Of a stretch of DNA of 64,000 nucleotides, positions 24,877-32,302 are shown piece by piece. The position numbers were made by a program, and so were the translations under genes. The notes under the pieces were generated by a model. The model saw nothing but the letters and a program-made list of their open reading frames with translations. It was not told the origin of the DNA and searched no databases. The stretch's first letter is position 1, and each line of letters starts with the position of its first letter. Origin of the DNA: Chryseomicrobium excrementi (GTDB lineage: Bacteria; Bacillota; Bacilli; Bacillales_A; Planococcaceae); NCBI RefSeq assembly GCF_002798305.1, contig NZ_PCGR01000001.1:837925-901924 (forward strand), written 5' to 3'.

Positions 24877-26048
24877 GGCTGCTTCTTTTTTCGTACAAAA
24901 TACCATTCAATTGAGGCCACCGCTGCTACCACGGCAACTAAAATCAGAACCGGTTGATGGAAGAGACTAGCAACTACAGCACCTAATCCAAGGGGTGCAT
25001 AACTTACCAGTCGTGCTAACTTCATCACCACTTGTTGTTTTGAGACCTCAGGCCGCGGATATAGCATATCCATCCTAAAAATCTGATTAAACAGCAGTCC
25101 TTGATGCGTCTGAATCGCTATAGCAAAAGAAAAGACAACCAGTAGGCCGGCGACCACATAAGAAAATGATAGAAAAGGTACCAGCACTAACAGGATTGCT
25201 AATCGAAGCCACATGTAGAACAATTCGTCTTTTCTAACGAAACTTCTGACGATCAAGAATTGATGCATATTCCCCTTTGATAACAGTCCATTTAGCCACG
25301 CTCGTCTAGAAACCTTACTTCTGACATGAGGGACTTCTGTAAAATAATTTGCGAATTGATAGAACCGTTGCATCCGCTGCTGCTCCATATCGATCATTCG
25401 GTCGAACGGGAACGGAGCAAGGGATTTGGTGAGCATGAAAAAGTAATAGACGCCCGCTATCACACCCAATAGTCCGGTCACAATCCAATTGGATGACAAG
25501 AAGAAATAGAACGTTCCAAAAAGTATTCCAAGTCGAATCACAAAGTCGAAGACACTCACTTGATCATGAGCCCAGAACGCATAGAACTTACTTCTCACAT
25601 TCCAAATCGCTAAGATAGTTACTACCACTGCAAGTCCAATCACCATGGAAGAGGAGAGCCCTCCCACTCGAGTAAGCAATGGAATAGTGACAACCATGAC
25701 AACAAGTGAACGGACGACGACGATAAGTTCAGACCAGCGGAGTGCTGGCCGAAGATACGTTTGCATTTGTTGTTCCATCGGTAAAAAGAAATAGTGATCT
25801 GCCTGTTTTAGTAACAGCGCGGGTCTATTTGGAACCACAACAAGAGTCAAAGCCACGGCCGCCACTAGAAATGCAGGAAAGTCCTCAGGCGGATTTTGTA
25901 ACCACTGACTGTATGAGTACCCTGCCGCTCCAATGACAAAGAGCAGCACCACAGCGATGTGCCCTGAGATGATAAACTGCATATAGCGTTGGAGTTCTAT
26001 AAAATAACTTTGAAACCTCTTGCCGTAGATAAAAGCTAGATTAGGCAT
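24870..26048 (-). CDS. ecsB: EcsB, ABC transporter membrane protein
   Basis: 392-aa polytopic membrane protein with TM segments at about residues 28-50, 55-75, 105-150, 180-225 and 285-365. With EcsA it forms an ABC transporter that in B. subtilis affects protein secretion, sporulation and competence; in other Firmicutes a role in export of linear peptides is known. The ATG at 26048 overlaps the ecsA stop codon, and GAGGAAG stands before it. Its stop codon lies within the right target duplication of the transposon, so the protein end (KKKQPD) is unchanged by the insertion but its terminator has been split. Confidence 0.88.
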   Translation of the reverse strand: MPNLAFIYGKRFQSYFIELQRYMQFIISGHIAVVLLFVIGAAGYSYSQWLQNPPEDFPAFLVAAVALTLVVVPNRPALLLKQADHYFFLPMEQQMQTYLRPALRWSELIVVVRSLVVMVVTIPLLTRVGGLSSSMVIGLAVVVTILAIWNVRSKFYAFWAHDQVSVFDFVIRLGILFGTFYFFLSSNWIVTGLLGVIAGVYYFFMLTKSLAPFPFDRMIDMEQQRMQRFYQFANYFTEVPHVRSKVSRRAWLNGLLSKGNMHQFLIVRSFVRKDELFYMWLRLAILLVLVPFLSFSYVVAGLLVVFSFAIAIQTHQGLLFNQIFRMDMLYPRPEVSKQQVVMKLARLVSYAPLGLGAVVASLFHQPVLILVAVVAAVASIEWYFVRKKKQPD

Positions 26049-26781
26049 AGTCAACTTCCTCTGTCATCGCAATATAAAGATCATCAAGTGAAGCCCCTGG
26101 CATCTGTAAGGCTTGGCGCAAGTCTTCCATCGTTCCCGCAGCTCGCACCCTACCGTTATGAAGAAGGATCAGCTTGTCACAGTATTTTTCTGCTGTCGTC
26201 AAGACGTGTGTCGTCATTAAAATACCCGCGCCTTTTGATTTTCGTTCTTCCAACTGAGCAAGTAACGCTCGAATAGCGAGAGGATCCAGCCCAACAAAAG
26301 GTTCATCAATAATGTAAAGCGCAGGATTTGCCATGAACGCAGACATGATCATCACCTTCTGCTTCATCCCTTTTGAAAAATGGGTCGGAAACCATTTCAT
26401 TCGCTTTTCCATACGAAACTCTTGGAGCAATTTATCTACTCGCTCTTTGGCAGTCTGCTCATCAATATCATAAGCAAGAGCCATCAAATCTAGATGTTCT
26501 TGTAGAGTCAATTCTTCATATAATACAGGTGTCTCTGGAATGTACGTAAACGACTTTCGATACACATCCGGAGCACTCGCCAATGTTTGATTAGTAATGG
26601 AAATAGTTCCTTCATGGGGTGTCAGTAACCCGATAATATGCTTGATCGTGGTACTCTTCCCAGCTCCGTTCAACCCAATCAAGCCAACAAGCTCACCAGG
26701 CTCGACCGAGAAAGACAAATCATGGATTACAGCTTTTTTAGAATACCCACCGGTAACGTGCTCTAACTTTAGTAACGACAT
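26041..26781 (-). CDS. ecsA: EcsA, ABC transporter ATP-binding protein
   Basis: 246 aa. Walker A GLNGAGKSTTIKH near residues 36-48, signature FSKGMKQKVMIMSAF near 137-151, Walker B ALYIIDEPFVGLDP, and H-loop MTTHVL. Partner of EcsB just downstream. The frame opens at an upstream start (26802), but GAAAGGGG is 8-9 bases before the ATG at 26781, and MSLLKLEHVTGGYSKK is the expected N-terminus. The neighbouring divergent gene hit is the same as in B. subtilis (hit-ecsAB). Confidence 0.92.
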   Translation of the reverse strand: MSLLKLEHVTGGYSKKAVIHDLSFSVEPGELVGLIGLNGAGKSTTIKHIIGLLTPHEGTISITNQTLASAPDVYRKSFTYIPETPVLYEELTLQEHLDLMALAYDIDEQTAKERVDKLLQEFRMEKRMKWFPTHFSKGMKQKVMIMSAFMANPALYIIDEPFVGLDPLAIRALLAQLEERKSKGAGILMTTHVLTTAEKYCDKLILLHNGRVRAAGTMEDLRQALQMPGASLDDLYIAMTEEVDYA

Positions 26782-26890
26782 AGTAGTAGCCCCTTTCAAC
26801 AATTAGTGTAGCACCTAAAAGGAAAAAAATCTCGAACCAGTAAGTCGTATGGTAAACTACTCATAATGAATCCAAAAGGAGTGACACCAG

Positions 26891-27310
26891 ATGATAGAAT
26901 GTATCTTTTGCAAATTGATTTCAGGCGAAATTCCAAGCACCAAACTTTATGAAGACGAGCATGTTTTTGTATTTATGGATATCATGCCGTTAACTAAAGG
27001 CCATATCCTCGTGATTCCTAAATCACATAAAGAATCTGTCTATGATCTTTCTGAAGATGAAGCTGCAAATCTCTTCCGTGTTGTACCAAAACTTGCGACT
27101 GCTTTGAAAGAGACATTCCACCCTGCGGGTATGAACTTATTGAATAACAACGGAGCCCCTGCGGGACAGAGTGTCTTCCATTTCCACTTACATTTAATTC
27201 CGCGCTATGATGAGACAGATGGATTCAAGGCAACTTGGAGAACGAAAGAAAAAGACTATCCACTAGAAAAGATTCAACAGCTAGCGCAACAATTGTCAGA
27301 AAAATTATAA
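26891..27310 (+). CDS. hit: HIT family nucleotide-binding protein
   Basis: 139 aa. Histidine-triad protein, probably a purine nucleoside phosphoramidase or nucleotide hydrolase (HinT branch). N-terminal zinc-type CIFCKLISGEIPSTKLYED with two cysteines, GHILVIPKSHKE near residue 37, and the triad SVFHFHLHLIPRY near 94-106. AAAGGAGTGAC is placed 8 bases upstream. Divergent from ecsA and followed by trpP; the same trio occurs in B. subtilis. Confidence 0.92.
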   Translation: MIECIFCKLISGEIPSTKLYEDEHVFVFMDIMPLTKGHILVIPKSHKESVYDLSEDEAANLFRVVPKLATALKETFHPAGMNLLNNNGAPAGQSVFHFHLHLIPRYDETDGFKATWRTKEKDYPLEKIQQLAQQLSEKL

Positions 27311-27319
27311 GCAGAACCA

Positions 27320-27347
27320 TTGATAATTGAATAGAATGCTGTATACT
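27320..27347 (+). promoter_or_regulatory. Promoter of trpP
   Basis: TTGATA at 27320-27325 and TATACT at 27342-27347 with 16 bases between. A short hairpin ACAAGC/GCTTGT follows at about 27353-27368, at the very start of the predicted transcript, as seen for 5' stem-loops in TRAP-controlled leaders. Confidence 0.65.
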
Positions 27348-27384
27348 AAAGGACAAGCTTTCGCTTGTGGCAAAGAGTGCACAC

Positions 27385-27418
27385 AAGGAAAGAACTAGTT
27401 GAGAAAAGCAGAGGAGAG
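27385..27418 (+). promoter_or_regulatory. TRAP binding site overlapping the trpP ribosome binding site
   Basis: Seven NAG triplets with regular spacers: AAG-2-AAG-3-TAG-2-GAG-2-AAG-2-GAG-2-GAG, the last two forming the Shine-Dalgarno GAGGAGAG seven bases before the ATG. A further GAG lies upstream near 27375. Repeats of (G/U/A)AG separated by 2-3 bases are how the tryptophan-activated TRAP ring binds RNA, and B. subtilis trpP is translationally repressed by TRAP at such a site. Confidence 0.75.
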
Positions 27419-27424
27419 ACGAAA

Positions 27425-27949
27425 ATGAATACTAAAAATCTTGTACTATCCGCGATGTTACTAGGAATTGGGACGGTGTTATACCTCGTAATCCCACCTT
27501 TCTTAGGCAGTATGAAACCTGACTTCCTATTAACTATGATGTTTATCACTATTTTATTAACACCAAACTTAAAACATACCGTAGTAGTCGGCTTAGCAAC
27601 TGGAATCCTATCTGGACTGTTTACTACATTCCCTGGAGGATTTCTACCGAATGTTATTGATAAAGTGCTAACTTCACTAGTGTTCTTTGCCGTACTAATT
27701 GCTATACAAGCTCTTGGTAAAAAATTTGCTGCACAAGCAGTACTCACTGCTTTAGGAACTGCCCTATCTGGTGCCATCTTCTTAGCAAGTGCCATCTTTA
27801 TCATGGGAGCCGAAGTTCCTTTCGGACAACTTTATCTTGCAGTTGTACTTCCTGCCATTGCAGTGAATACAGTAGCATTTATTGTGATCTACCCAATCGT
27901 CCGTCAGACGTTGAAGCGTTCAAGCCTTCGGACTTCAGTAGCCAACTAA
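27425..27949 (+). CDS. trpP: Tryptophan transporter TrpP (YhaG)
   Basis: 174-aa integral membrane protein with five to six TM helices (about residues 7-25, 36-52, 55-78, 85-105, 110-135, 140-165) and the family's MKPDFLLTMMFI near 28-39. TrpP is an S-component-like tryptophan uptake protein. The frame is open upstream, but GGAGAG is positioned before the ATG at 27425, and the start agrees with the family's short N-terminus. A TRAP site covers the RBS, which strongly supports the assignment. Gene order hit-trpP-yhaH-hpr is that of B. subtilis. Confidence 0.9.
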   Translation: MNTKNLVLSAMLLGIGTVLYLVIPPFLGSMKPDFLLTMMFITILLTPNLKHTVVVGLATGILSGLFTTFPGGFLPNVIDKVLTSLVFFAVLIAIQALGKKFAAQAVLTALGTALSGAIFLASAIFIMGAEVPFGQLYLAVVLPAIAVNTVAFIVIYPIVRQTLKRSSLRTSVAN

Positions 27950-27954
27950 CTTAC

Positions 27955-27992
27955 AAAGAAGCCTATCTAAAGAAGAGATAGGCTTCTTTTTA
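27955..27992 (+). terminator. Intrinsic terminator of trpP
   Basis: AAGAAGCCTATCT and AGATAGGCTTCTT arms with a following T-run, starting six bases after the stop codon. Confidence 0.88.
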
Positions 27993-28080
27993 TATGGACG
28001 CTCTTGTGGATTCATGTTTAAATAAATACGCATGTTGGTATACTTGTAACAAATACATAGTGTGGAAAGTGGGGGTCCAT

Positions 28081-28452
28081 ATGGACAAAAGTCGTTTTAT
28101 TTGGGGATTGTTGACAGGCGCTACAGCTAGTGCCGTCGCTATTTTATTTACTGCCCCAAAAAGTGGTCAAGAAGTGCGCTCACAACTCCGAGCAACATCG
28201 AAGACAATCAAACATGACCTCTCAGATGTAAAAGCTCAATTCCAAGAAGTAAAAACTTCCTTACAAAACTTGATTACAACCGCTAAAGAAGTCACTCCGG
28301 AAGCCGTTCAAGGAATCAAGGAAAGCGTCGATACTTGGCAAAAAGAAACTGCGCCTATTCAAATGAAGATTCAACAAGACATCGAAGCCATTCAAAAATC
28401 AATGGATGAGTTGCAGCAAGCTTTACCTAAGAAAACACCTAAAGTTAGTTGA
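28081..28452 (+). CDS. yhaH: YtxH domain protein YhaH
   Basis: 123 aa. N-terminal hydrophobic segment with the glycine-rich YtxH pattern FIWGLLTGATASAVAILFTAPKSGQEVR at residues 5-32, then a long amphipathic helical/coiled-coil tail rich in Lys, Glu and Gln (about 35-115). YtxH-family proteins are general-stress or envelope-associated; function unknown. GTGGGGG lies 6-7 bases before the ATG at 28081. An upstream in-frame start has no RBS and gives a Cys-rich extension unlike the family. Sits between trpP and hpr as in B. subtilis. Confidence 0.85.
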   Translation: MDKSRFIWGLLTGATASAVAILFTAPKSGQEVRSQLRATSKTIKHDLSDVKAQFQEVKTSLQNLITTAKEVTPEAVQGIKESVDTWQKETAPIQMKIQQDIEAIQKSMDELQQALPKKTPKVS

Positions 28453-28482
28453 ACAGATACCTTGTGTATCTGTTTTTTTATT
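28452..28482 (+). terminator. Intrinsic terminator of yhaH
   Basis: AACAGATACC, short loop, GTATCTGTT and a seven-base T-run directly after the stop codon. Confidence 0.85.
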
Positions 28483-28593
28483 TTTATCACAATAGTAATG
28501 TGGTCCCTATTTCCGTTTCTCCCTTTCCCTTGTTATACTAGAGAGTAGAAGTGTAAAACGGACTGAACTACTATTCGAAAGGTGGCGAACCTT

Positions 28594-29145
28594 ATGTCAG
28601 AAAATTATTCTCTAAAAGAAGCCATGATCTTTAGTCAACGTCTAGGACAGCTCTCTAAAGCTTTGTGGAAAGCCGTTGAAAAAGACTGGCAAACCTGGAT
28701 CAAACCATATGATTTAAATATCAACGAGCATCATATTTTATGGATTGCCTATCATTTAAAAGGTGCAACCATATCCGATATTGCAAAATTTGGCGTGATG
28801 CATGTCTCAACGGCATTCAATTTCTCTAAGAAATTGGAACAACGAGAACTCCTTGAGTTTTCGAAACGAGATGACGACAAACGGAATACGTATGTCACAG
28901 TTACTGAAAAAGGCGCCAGCTTATTAGAAGAAATGTATGAAAACTATCACAACACATCCCATTCTGTTATTGAGGGCTCACTCCCTATCAAAGCGATTTA
29001 TGGCAGATTCCCAGAATTTATGGACATGATGGCAGTGATTCGTAACATTTATGGGGACGATTTCATGGATATTTTTGAGCGTTCCCTATCAAATATCGAG
29101 AAAGAATTTGAGTTTCATGAAAAAGATGAAAGCGCCATCAAATAA
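28594..29145 (+). CDS. hpr: Transition-state regulator Hpr (ScoC), MarR family
   Basis: 183 aa. MarR-type winged helix with the ScoC hallmarks: [28 protein letters not shown], the recognition segment [20 protein letters not shown] near residues 70-89 and the wing [13 protein letters not shown] near 93-105. In B. subtilis it represses exoprotease (aprE, nprE), sporulation and oligopeptide-permease genes. AAAGGTGG precedes the ATG at 28594; the upstream in-frame start is weaker. Given the broken degU in this window, the balance of exoprotease control here may be unusual. Confidence 0.93.
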   Translation: MSENYSLKEAMIFSQRLGQLSKALWKAVEKDWQTWIKPYDLNINEHHILWIAYHLKGATISDIAKFGVMHVSTAFNFSKKLEQRELLEFSKRDDDKRNTYVTVTEKGASLLEEMYENYHNTSHSVIEGSLPIKAIYGRFPEFMDMMAVIRNIYGDDFMDIFERSLSNIEKEFEFHEKDESAIK

Positions 29146-29223
29146 TTTACAATTATCTACTTGATATTCTTTTCAAAACATCGTATTGTAGACTCTTGAA
29201 CAATCAGTTTAGGAGTGTTATAC

Positions 29224-29766
29224 ATGCAATGCTGGAAAAGCATTAATATAAAAAGACAATACGGGTATGACCGTCTGTTTTTAATCTCATCATTTATTGT
29301 CTTTATGGTCTTTTCGTTTACTTATATAGGGTTATCTTTCTTTAGTGAAAGCGGCCGTTCTAGTGATTATTTTATAGGATTTGTGCTATCTTTTTTGGCA
29401 GTTTATCCAATCCACAAATTTTTGCATTATCTGCCTTTGTCTACTTTAAAAGGAAAAGTGCGTTTGAAGCGTTACATGCACTTCCGTATTATTCCAATGT
29501 TTATGATCCGTATTTGTGAGCCCATTGGGAAGGGTCGCTTTATTATGGCTCTATTAATGCCATTTGTCGTGCTCTCCACTGTTTTTTTAGCCAGTGTTTA
29601 TATCTTCCCTGCTTTTGCACATTACTTTATTATTCTATTCGCCTACCACTGTGGTATGTGTGTAATTGATTTGATTTATGTAAAAGAGCTTCTTCATTCT
29701 CCTAAAAAAGCGTGGATTGAAGAGATTGAAGATGGCTATGAGATTCTCGTAGCTCCCCGCGCTTAA
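29224..29766 (+). CDS. DUF3267-like membrane protein
   Basis: 180-aa membrane protein with four TM segments (about residues 18-40, 48-66, 100-122, 127-150). DUF3267 proteins are described as zincin-type membrane metalloprotease relatives with an HExxH-like motif at the end of TM2. Here the corresponding stretch is YPIHKFLHYLPLS, with both histidines but Lys in place of the catalytic Glu, so catalysis is doubtful. AGGAGTG is 6-7 bases before the ATG at 29224. The family call is from recalled pattern and needs a profile search. Confidence 0.6.
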   Translation: MQCWKSINIKRQYGYDRLFLISSFIVFMVFSFTYIGLSFFSESGRSSDYFIGFVLSFLAVYPIHKFLHYLPLSTLKGKVRLKRYMHFRIIPMFMIRICEPIGKGRFIMALLMPFVVLSTVFLASVYIFPAFAHYFIILFAYHCGMCVIDLIYVKELLHSPKKAWIEEIEDGYEILVAPRA

Positions 29767-29826
29767 TCATTTGCTAGCATGAAAGAGTTTTGCTATGATG
29801 AAAGAGTTCATGAAGGGAGTTACAGT

Positions 29827-30012
29827 ATGATTATTTTGGCACTTTTGGTTTTTGCCGCCTTCTATTTCTTTCAGATAAACCGTATGGCGTATGCATTTGT
29901 TACATCTCGTGAACTTTCAGAAGAAAAACAGACGAAAGTGTTTCGAATGGTCAATATCTGTATCACGCTCTTATTTGTAGCACTTTATGTAGAAATCACA
30001 TATGCAGTTTAA
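29827..30012 (+). CDS. Small two-helix membrane protein, unknown
   Basis: 61 aa from the ATG at 29827, which has GAAGGGAG 6 bases upstream. Hydrophobic segments at about residues 1-20 and 40-60 flank a short charged loop (SRELSEEKQTKVFRM). No family recognised. It follows the DUF3267-like gene by 60 bases on the same strand and is closed by a terminator, so the two may be co-expressed. Confidence 0.65.
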   Translation: MIILALLVFAAFYFFQINRMAYAFVTSRELSEEKQTKVFRMVNICITLLFVALYVEITYAV

Positions 30013-30013
30013 A

Positions 30014-30047
30014 GGAACGGACGCCTAGTGGCATCCGTTCTTTTTTG
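30014..30047 (+). terminator. Intrinsic terminator of the 61-aa membrane protein gene
   Basis: GAACGGA(C)GCC and GG(CAT)CCGTTC arms followed by TTTTTTG, directly after the stop codon; it abuts the stop codon of the convergent small gene at 30048. Confidence 0.8.
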
Positions 30048-30140
30048 TTACATCAAAAAAGTAGATCCAACAATGGTGAGCAAGATGAACAGAACGACAT
30101 TCACTGCAAAACCTGAGCCGTTAGAATAGCTGTGACCCAT
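30048..30140 (-). CDS. sscA: SscA/YjcZ family very short sporulation-type protein
   Basis: 30 aa: MGHSYSNGSGFAVNVVLFIL followed by LTIVGSTFLM. The pattern of a Gly/Ser/Tyr-rich start and a hydrophobic valine/leucine/isoleucine helix is that of the YjcZ/SscA group of small proteins found in Bacillales spores or membranes. AAGGAGGTGATC is an almost perfect Shine-Dalgarno 5-6 bases upstream. In B. subtilis sscA (yhzE) lies in this same neighbourhood close to prsA, which supports the name. It has no separate terminator beyond the shared hairpin. Confidence 0.75.
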   Translation of the reverse strand: MGHSYSNGSGFAVNVVLFILLTIVGSTFLM

Positions 30141-30273
30141 ATCGATCACCTCCTTGTGTTCTAACCTATGCTCCACCACCCGTCATTGAATGAGCAGTTG
30201 TGGAACTATTTTGTTTTTATTTCGTTTATGTTATAGTAAGCATTGTCTGAAACTAGTTAGGAGAGATACCATA

Positions 30274-31176
30274 ATGAAGAAAACATTACTAACAACAGCT
30301 CTAGCAGCGTCTATTTTGACTCTTGGCGCATGCTCGGACGAAGAAGCTTCATCACCAGTGGTTGTAAGCTCTGAGTACGGAGACATCACAGAAAACGACT
30401 TGTACAATGAAATGAAATCCTCTATCGGAGACCAAGCTCTTCAACTTCTAATGATTGAAAAAACATTAGATGCTAAGTACGATGTGACAGATGAGCAAGT
30501 TGAAGCTGCTCTAGCGCAAGATAAAGAGGAGCAAGGCGAAAACTTTGATGCATTTATTGCACAACAAGGATACACAGAAGAATCGTATAAAAAGTTCTTG
30601 AAATTAAACCTTCTTCAAGAAGAGGCGTTAATTGATGGAGTAGAAGCGACGGATGAAGAAATCCAAGCTAAATATGATGAAATGAAAACCGAAGTCAACG
30701 CTCGCCACATTCTTGTAGAAGATGAAGCGACAGCTCAAGAAGTGAAACAAAAGCTTGAAGATGGTGGAGATTTCGCAGAATTAGCGGCTGAATATTCTAC
30801 TGAACCACAAGCACAAACTTCTGGCGGAGATTTAGGTTGGTTCGGTCGTGGGCAAATGGTTCCAGAATTTGAAGAAGTAGCATTTTCTCAAGAGCCAGGT
30901 GTGATCAGTGACCCTGTTCAAACAGACTTTGGCTTCCACATCATTGAAGTTGTTGAAAAACGTGAGATGGAAGAAACGCTAGAAGAGAAAAAAGACGAAA
31001 TTGCTCGTGAAGTGAAGCTTGAAAAAGCGGACTCTGCAGCTCTATTCGGTAAAGTTGCTCAACTTATGAAGGATGCAAATGTTGAAATCAAAGATGAGGA
31101 ATTAGAAGGTGCGCTAGCGAACTTCTTAGATTATGAAGAGCCGGCTGCTGAAGAAACTGAAGAATCAAGTAAGTAA
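30274..31176 (+). CDS. prsA: Foldase lipoprotein PrsA (parvulin-type PPIase)
   Basis: 300 aa. Signal peptide with lipobox LTLGAC near residues 20-25. The N-terminal chaperone-like SurA_N region runs from 30 to 125, then the parvulin domain: [17 protein letters not shown] near 138, [34 protein letters not shown] near 183-204, and [11 protein letters not shown]. It folds secreted proteins on the outer face of the membrane and is essential for secretion in B. subtilis. The start at 30274 has AGGAGAG upstream and produces the signal peptide. The acidic C-terminus ([13 protein letters not shown]) is low-complexity. PrsA, Ecs and Hpr together make this a secretion-centred block. Confidence 0.95.
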   Translation: MKKTLLTTALAASILTLGACSDEEASSPVVVSSEYGDITENDLYNEMKSSIGDQALQLLMIEKTLDAKYDVTDEQVEAALAQDKEEQGENFDAFIAQQGYTEESYKKFLKLNLLQEEALIDGVEATDEEIQAKYDEMKTEVNARHILVEDEATAQEVKQKLEDGGDFAELAAEYSTEPQAQTSGGDLGWFGRGQMVPEFEEVAFSQEPGVISDPVQTDFGFHIIEVVEKREMEETLEEKKDEIAREVKLEKADSAALFGKVAQLMKDANVEIKDEELEGALANFLDYEEPAAEETEESSK

Positions 31177-31177
31177 T

Positions 31178-31210
31178 CAAAAAAATCCGACCTTGTGGTC
31201 GGATTTTTTT
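31178..31210 (+). terminator. Intrinsic terminator of prsA
   Basis: AAAATCCGACC, short loop, GGTCGGATTTT and a T-run just after the stop codon. Confidence 0.88.
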
Positions 31211-31230
31211 GTATTTCTGGTCAGTTAGCT

Positions 31231-31363
31231 CCACATCTAGAGTAATCGAGTTGCAGGCGTTAGAAATACATTCTAAAATTGTTCGCACCTATAGAGGCAG
31301 AGTGCGCCTCTACAGGCACGCCCAATTTTAGAAGCATTTCTGACCAAACGCCTTCCACATCTA
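31231..31363. repeat. Interspersed repeat, copy B (inverted relative to copy A)
   Basis: CCACATCTA at 31231 and at 31355 are 124 bases apart in the same orientation and bound a unit with ATCGAGTTGCAGGCGTTAGA at the left, hairpin GAGGCAGAGTGCGCCTC in the centre and ACGCCTTCCACATCTA at the right. The right end supplies the TAG stop codon of yhaM (31361-31363). The inner arms AAAATTG..CAATTTT at about 31274-31330 can pair. Confidence 0.85.
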
Positions 31364-32302
31364 AATATCAAACGATGGCCGATAGAACGAACGGTTCTCG
31401 AGCGGGAAGAGACGCTCTGTAAATTCACCTGGAGTGGTCTTCTCAAGAGCACGATTCAACATTGCCATCTTCGCATCGATGTTATCGATGTAGTGAAGGA
31501 TTTCGGCTTCACGAAGCATCGGACGCTTTGGACTTCCCCACTCTTCTTTTCCGTGATGTGACAAAACCATGTGTTGAAGAAGCATCACTTCTTCCCCTTC
31601 AATTTCTAATTCTTTGGCCGCCATCGCAATTTCATTTACCATAATCGAAATGTGACCTAAAAGATTTCCTTCAAGAGTATACGTTGTAGCTACAGGACCT
31701 GAAAGTTCAATTACTTTGCCGACGTCATGCAGCATGATTCCCGAATAGAGAAGGTCTTTGTTTAAAGAAGGATAGAGTTCCGTTAGTGCTTTCCCTAAAC
31801 GTAGCATTGAAACAACATGGTCGAGTAATCCTGAGGCATAGTCGTGGTGATTGCGAGTTGCTGCTGGATATGTGATAAAAGCTTGATGGTGTTTCTTCAG
31901 TAAATGACGAGTCAACCGTTGGAGGTTTGGATTGTTCATTTCAAAAATAAAAGGTGTAAGTTCGTTCATCAACTCTTCTTTTGATTTTTCAGAGGACGGT
32001 ACTAGATCTGTGATGGAGATTCCTTCTTCGTCTTTTACTGGCCGAATGCTCTTCACACGCAACTGTAGCTTCCCACGGTAATCATGAATTTCTCCACCTA
32101 CACGGACAATTTTTTGAGAGCCGTAAAGACGAGAATGTTCTTCGTTGGTATCCCACAACTTCGCTTCGATATCGCCACTTTTATCTTGTAAAACAAGTGA
32201 CATAAAAGGTTTCCCTACAGTGGTAACCCCTGTTGTACTTTGTTTAATGAGAAGGTAGTGATCAACTGGATCGCCTACTCGTAATGTTGTAATACCTTTC
32301 AT
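31361..32302 (-). CDS. yhaM: 3'-5' exoribonuclease YhaM
   Basis: 313 aa. N-terminal OB-fold nucleic-acid-binding domain (about residues 15-95: [19 protein letters not shown]) and a C-terminal HD phosphohydrolase domain with H in GLLDHVVSM near 163, the HD pair in [10 protein letters not shown] near 193, and [12 protein letters not shown] near 249-260. YhaM degrades RNA (and ssDNA) with Mn2+ or Co2+ in Bacillales. The start overlaps the yhaN stop, so yhaO-yhaN-yhaM form a coupled operon. The stop codon TAG is the first triplet of an interspersed-repeat end (TAGATGTGG). Confidence 0.93.
   Translation of the reverse strand: MKGITTLRVGDPVDHYLLIKQSTTGVTTVGKPFMSLVLQDKSGDIEAKLWDTNEEHSRLYGSQKIVRVGGEIHDYRGKLQLRVKSIRPVKDEEGISITDLVPSSEKSKEELMNELTPFIFEMNNPNLQRLTRHLLKKHHQAFITYPAATRNHHDYASGLLDHVVSMLRLGKALTELYPSLNKDLLYSGIMLHDVGKVIELSGPVATTYTLEGNLLGHISIMVNEIAMAAKELEIEGEEVMLLQHMVLSHHGKEEWGSPKRPMLREAEILHYIDNIDAKMAMLNRALEKTTPGEFTERLFPLENRSFYRPSFDI

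Noticed and set aside
28081..28452. Longer YhaH starting at 27994
   Set aside because: No RBS there; the extension is Cys-rich and unlike YtxH-domain proteins, and the start at 28081 has GTGGGGG.
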